From Candidatus Wallbacteria bacterium GWC2_49_35 (lineage in GTDB: Bacteria > Muiribacteriota > UBA9980): a stretch of DNA of 47,855 nucleotides. The DNA is taken from positions 1 through 47,855 of the forward strand of contig MGFH01000153.1 of assembly GCA_001791795.1 (NCBI GenBank), written 5' to 3'. Position 1 is the first letter of the stretch, and every line of letters starts with the position of its first letter. Positions 45,165 through 47,855 of this stretch are shown in pieces. A program made the translations under genes and the position numbers. Under the pieces are notes generated by a model. It was given only the letters and a program-made list of their open reading frames with translations, was not told where the DNA came from and ran no database searches.

Positions 45165-47645
45165 TTACAGCGGCTCCTTTACCCAGTAAGTGAATTTTTT
45201 CGAAACGCTTACGAAAAAATCGTCCTCGGTTTTCATCTCATGAAAAAGCGGATCGTATTCTATGACCGTGTTTTTCGGGAAAGCGGCCAGATTGAGGTGG
45301 TCCGCCGCGAGATTGCCTTTTATCTTCAGGCTGTTCGCGCCGCCGGACCCCGAAGCGGGGCCGCTCACGAACGAAATGAGGTTTTTATCGGGATTATAGA
45401 ACGGATGCAGCGCGACGAGCGAAGCGTTTATTTCGAGATTGTCGCCGGTTATGGCGATGGTGCCCCAGCTCGAATAAAGGCAGAGCAGGTCGGTCGGGCC
45501 GGCCTTGGCGATGCGCGTGCCGATGTATATGTGACGCGGCAGCGGAACCATGCCCGAAGTGTCAGGCGCGACCGTTATGGTGCCGCAGCCTTTATAGACG
45601 AAAGGCGCCCCCATGAGATGAAGGTCGCTTTTGACGATAACGTTTCCGTGCAGATTCAAAAAATTCACGGTCGTTCCGCCTATGATAGCCTTCGAGACGC
45701 TCTTTTTAAAAAATTCAGTCTCGTTGTCGTATATGACGGCGTTTTTACTTGATATTACCGGCGTGAGCTCCTCGTAGCCGCGCGGCGGCGGAATGAGCGT
45801 CTGAACGGCCTCGGGCGCCGCGAGAGGCACTTTCACGGCCGCCGGCACGCCCATATTGTAGGGCCTGACAACGACCTCCGAGTTGTAGTCGATGTTAGAG
45901 CTGCCGGCCGCCGTCTGGAACGGTCTTCCAATGGTCTTTCCACCTTCCTCGCGAATGACGGTGGCGCCGGTTATGTATATCGCCGAAAGCTGCGCATCGG
46001 TGTACATGGTGTCTAAAAACAGCAGGAACGCCTTGAAATCGACCGCGGGAAGGTTTTTTTGCACGGTGTCCTTCGGAACTGTTTTAAACATGGCCGGTAT
46101 AACGAAATTGATGTTATAGGTCTTGCTGGCCGGCGCCGGCAGAACGATCTCCATCGCGAGCGTCGAAAGGCTGGAATACCTCTGCCAGACATTGCCTTCG
46201 ACCAGGCCGAACTGGCGCGCGCCGGGCGCGCCGAAAATGTCGATCCCTCGCCTTGCGGTGTCGGTGCTGTGATTGTAATGGATGAACGTCTTCCGGGCGA
46301 TCTTCGCGGACGAAGAAACATCGGTGGCGGGCGCGTCCTGGTCGTTGAGCTGGTCGCAATTTACCCATTTATAGGCGCTCGACGGCTTCATTACAGTGTC
46401 GGCGAAAAGGAGCATCGAGCCGAGATAATTCGACGTGTGCGCGCCGAAGACCCACTCTTCCTTTGCCAGCTCGTCGAGGTCGGACATGTTCTTAAGCGAC
46501 GTCTTCGGCTCGGCGTCGGCATTCGCCGGCTTGGATTTCGCGTAAGGCGCAGAGGTGTTCTTGCCGTATATATATTGCGGATTGAAGCCGCAGTTCTTCT
46601 TCTTGAATAAAAAGACGGTGTTATTGGTGAGTTCGGTCCACGCCGCATCGGTCAGCGGGTTGCTCGTGTCGTAAAACAGGCTGCGGTAAAGCGCCTCGAG
46701 CTCCTTCGCGGGCATCTTCGGATCGCTTCCGGCCTTGGTGGCCGATTTCGAGTTCGGGCCCCATATCTTGTTAACGGCGCCGGCGGCAGGCCATACTTCG
46801 TCCATCATGTCGGTGTCTTTATCGGAAAGGTTGATTATCATCTTTTTGTCCGAATCCATCGGGCCGCCGAAAAGCACCCGCCCCGCCGGCAGGCTGGCTT
46901 CCGGCTGCGAATTGATCTTAAGGTAGCGGTCTTTCGGGTTATATCCTTCGTGCGAGCCGGGAAGGCTTTTATACGCCGAAGGGTAGCCGGCGTTACCCGC
47001 CGACGAATATTCTCCCCAGGCGTCTTTTATGAACAGGGCGTAGTTATTCAGGAACGGGTTCCTGGCGTGAACCACTTTGAAGTCTCTGCGGGCCCTCAGC
47101 GATGCGCCCGTTTCCATGAATTCGGATATACATTTGAACTCGATCGAGCCGCACTTTTCAATATCGCGGAACGATTCGGCGTTTCCGCCCAGATCGTAAA
47201 ATTTATCGACGGCTGATAAAGTGGCCCTCAGTTCCTTTATTTTGGCGCCACGGTCCTTGAACTGCAGCAGCAGAGACTTCACGCCCGGAAGGTCGCGCAG
47301 GTCCTGCGTCAGTCCCTCCGAAGCGCCCACGCCCTTGCGCAGGCTGGAATACCAGAAGTTCTTGCCAGCGTTGTAATTCACGTCGTTCATTTCGTTGTTC
47401 ACGTGCAGAATAGCCAGCTGCATTGCCGCTTCGGCCAGGTTCATGGCGGAGCTTGCGAAGAATAGTTTGTGCGCCTGGCGCGAGCGCGTCTGGGCGTTGT
47501 AGATATGCTGGAAGGCGTAAAAAGCGACCAGGAAAAGCACTATCAAAACCAGCAGCAGTATCGAAAACCCGCGCCGGTTTTCAAAATATTGAAAAATACG
47601 GGACGGCAAGCCGCTTCTTTTGCCGCTGGTCTTTAAAATTTTCAT
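45165..47645 (-). CDS. Large pseudopilin-like (PilX/GspK-type) protein
   Basis: 826 residues. The N-terminus has a basic leader of 26 residues ending RRG, then FSILLLVLIVLFLVAF and a long amphipathic helix with SSAMNLAEAAMQLA. This matches a type III (prepilin peptidase) signal with cleavage at G26/F27. The usual Glu at mature position 5 is Leu, as in tip-type minor pseudopilins of the GspK kind. The remaining 750 residues are a large beta-rich region of unknown fold, much longer than typical PilX or GspK. No other pilus or type II secretion genes are in the window. The Shine-Dalgarno is weak (GGCGG). A TPR gene follows in the same operon. Confidence 0.75.
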   Translation of the reverse strand: MKILKTSGKRSGLPSRIFQYFENRRGFSILLLVLIVLFLVAFYAFQHIYNAQTRSRQAHKLFFASSAMNLAEAAMQLAILHVNNEMNDVNYNAGKNFWYSSLRKGVGASEGLTQDLRDLPGVKSLLLQFKDRGAKIKELRATLSAVDKFYDLGGNAESFRDIEKCGSIEFKCISEFMETGASLRARRDFKVVHARNPFLNNYALFIKDAWGEYSSAGNAGYPSAYKSLPGSHEGYNPKDRYLKINSQPEASLPAGRVLFGGPMDSDKKMIINLSDKDTDMMDEVWPAAGAVNKIWGPNSKSATKAGSDPKMPAKELEALYRSLFYDTSNPLTDAAWTELTNNTVFLFKKKNCGFNPQYIYGKNTSAPYAKSKPANADAEPKTSLKNMSDLDELAKEEWVFGAHTSNYLGSMLLFADTVMKPSSAYKWVNCDQLNDQDAPATDVSSSAKIARKTFIHYNHSTDTARRGIDIFGAPGARQFGLVEGNVWQRYSSLSTLAMEIVLPAPASKTYNINFVIPAMFKTVPKDTVQKNLPAVDFKAFLLFLDTMYTDAQLSAIYITGATVIREEGGKTIGRPFQTAAGSSNIDYNSEVVVRPYNMGVPAAVKVPLAAPEAVQTLIPPPRGYEELTPVISSKNAVIYDNETEFFKKSVSKAIIGGTTVNFLNLHGNVIVKSDLHLMGAPFVYKGCGTITVAPDTSGMVPLPRHIYIGTRIAKAGPTDLLCLYSSWGTIAITGDNLEINASLVALHPFYNPDKNLISFVSGPASGSGGANSLKIKGNLAADHLNLAAFPKNTVIEYDPLFHEMKTEDDFFVSVSKKFTYWVKEPL

Positions 47646-47693
47646 ATCGTTTACCGCCGTTTGTGAAGTTATTTTCGTTAGACGTTTTTCGTT

Positions 47694-47699
47694 ATTATA
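47694..47699 (-). promoter_or_regulatory. Possible -10 element of the pseudopilin/TPR operon
   Basis: A perfect TATAAT on the minus strand about 48 bp upstream of the ATG; no good -35 box or TG extension accompanies it. The 47646-47807 stretch is otherwise AT-rich without a gene. Confidence 0.35.
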
Positions 47700-47807
47700 A
47701 AATCATTTTATTTTTGGTTTATTCCTCGCGTTACCTTATTTAATTCTAACACAAACCCGGCAAGTTTTCAACAACATATAAATTTTGCCGATAAAATTTA
47801 TTCCGGA

Positions 47808-47840
47808 TAAAAAAAAATCCCGCTGCGCGCTGCGCTGCGG
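47808..47840 (-). terminator. Terminator of a minus-strand gene beyond the right edge
   Basis: On the minus strand CCGC-A-GCGC and GCGC-A-GCGG form a stem with one A-A mismatch around AGC, followed by GATTTTTTTT. It implies a gene entering from the right. Confidence 0.75.
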
Positions 47841-47855
47841 AACGGTTTCCTGCTT

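Overview
The window is bacterial chromosome: GC-rich coding sequence separated by strikingly AT-rich intergenic DNA, with sigma70-type and sigma54-type promoters and many hairpin/T-tract terminators. The envelope appears to be of the two-membrane type, with a SurA/parvulin-like periplasmic isomerase, a SPOR-domain exported protein, a lipobox lipoprotein and a pseudopilin-like protein. No rRNA, tRNA or strong taxonomic marker is present apart from LigA and UppP. The mix of giant Ig-like surface proteins, a pyruvoyl arginine decarboxylase, an FHA/Ser-Thr kinase pair and sigma54 sites suggests an uncultured candidate-phylum bacterium (Wallbacteria-, Riflebacteria- or Elusimicrobia-like). That placement is a guess and cannot be settled from this sequence.

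Bases 1-21570 are a surface-protein region: the 3' end of one giant repeat protein (at least 2003 residues, running off the left edge), then a 4726-residue exported protein (FG-GAP propeller, FN3-like domain, about 25 Ig-like repeats, GWNL-type C-terminal modules), and directly abutting it a lipoprotein with a poly-glycine linker. Bases 21611-25829 hold a single-domain response regulator and a large hybrid histidine kinase with its own receivers and HPt domain. A small double zinc-ribbon gene with a textbook promoter and strong terminators follows (25914-26460).

Bases 26539-30776 form a phospho-signalling block: an FHA protein and a Ser/Thr kinase in one operon, meeting tail to tail with an RsbW-like ATPase whose transcript looks leaderless. 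A 483-bp intergenic region follows, holding a candidate structured RNA, a sigma54-type promoter and a long 5' leader, ahead of a SPOR-domain gene. From 32242 to 38482 all genes lie on the minus strand: a FecR-like exported protein, undecaprenyl-diphosphatase, a KAP P-loop NTPase, a DHH phosphoesterase and pyruvoyl-dependent arginine decarboxylase. LigA is on the plus strand (38741-40825). The rest is minus strand: a parvulin-type foldase, two small related exported proteins (the upstream one behind a consensus sigma54 promoter), a TerB/TPR-like protein, and a large pseudopilin-like protein one base upstream of the TPR gene.

A common theme is export and surface assembly, with phospho-signalling genes interspersed. 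The best leads for something undescribed are the two sigma54-type promoters in front of exported proteins of unknown function, the structured intergenic RNA at 30813-30909, the hairpin placed exactly at the predicted start of the giant-protein transcript, and the FHA/kinase/RsbW cluster. No CRISPR array, insertion sequence, prophage or tRNA was seen.
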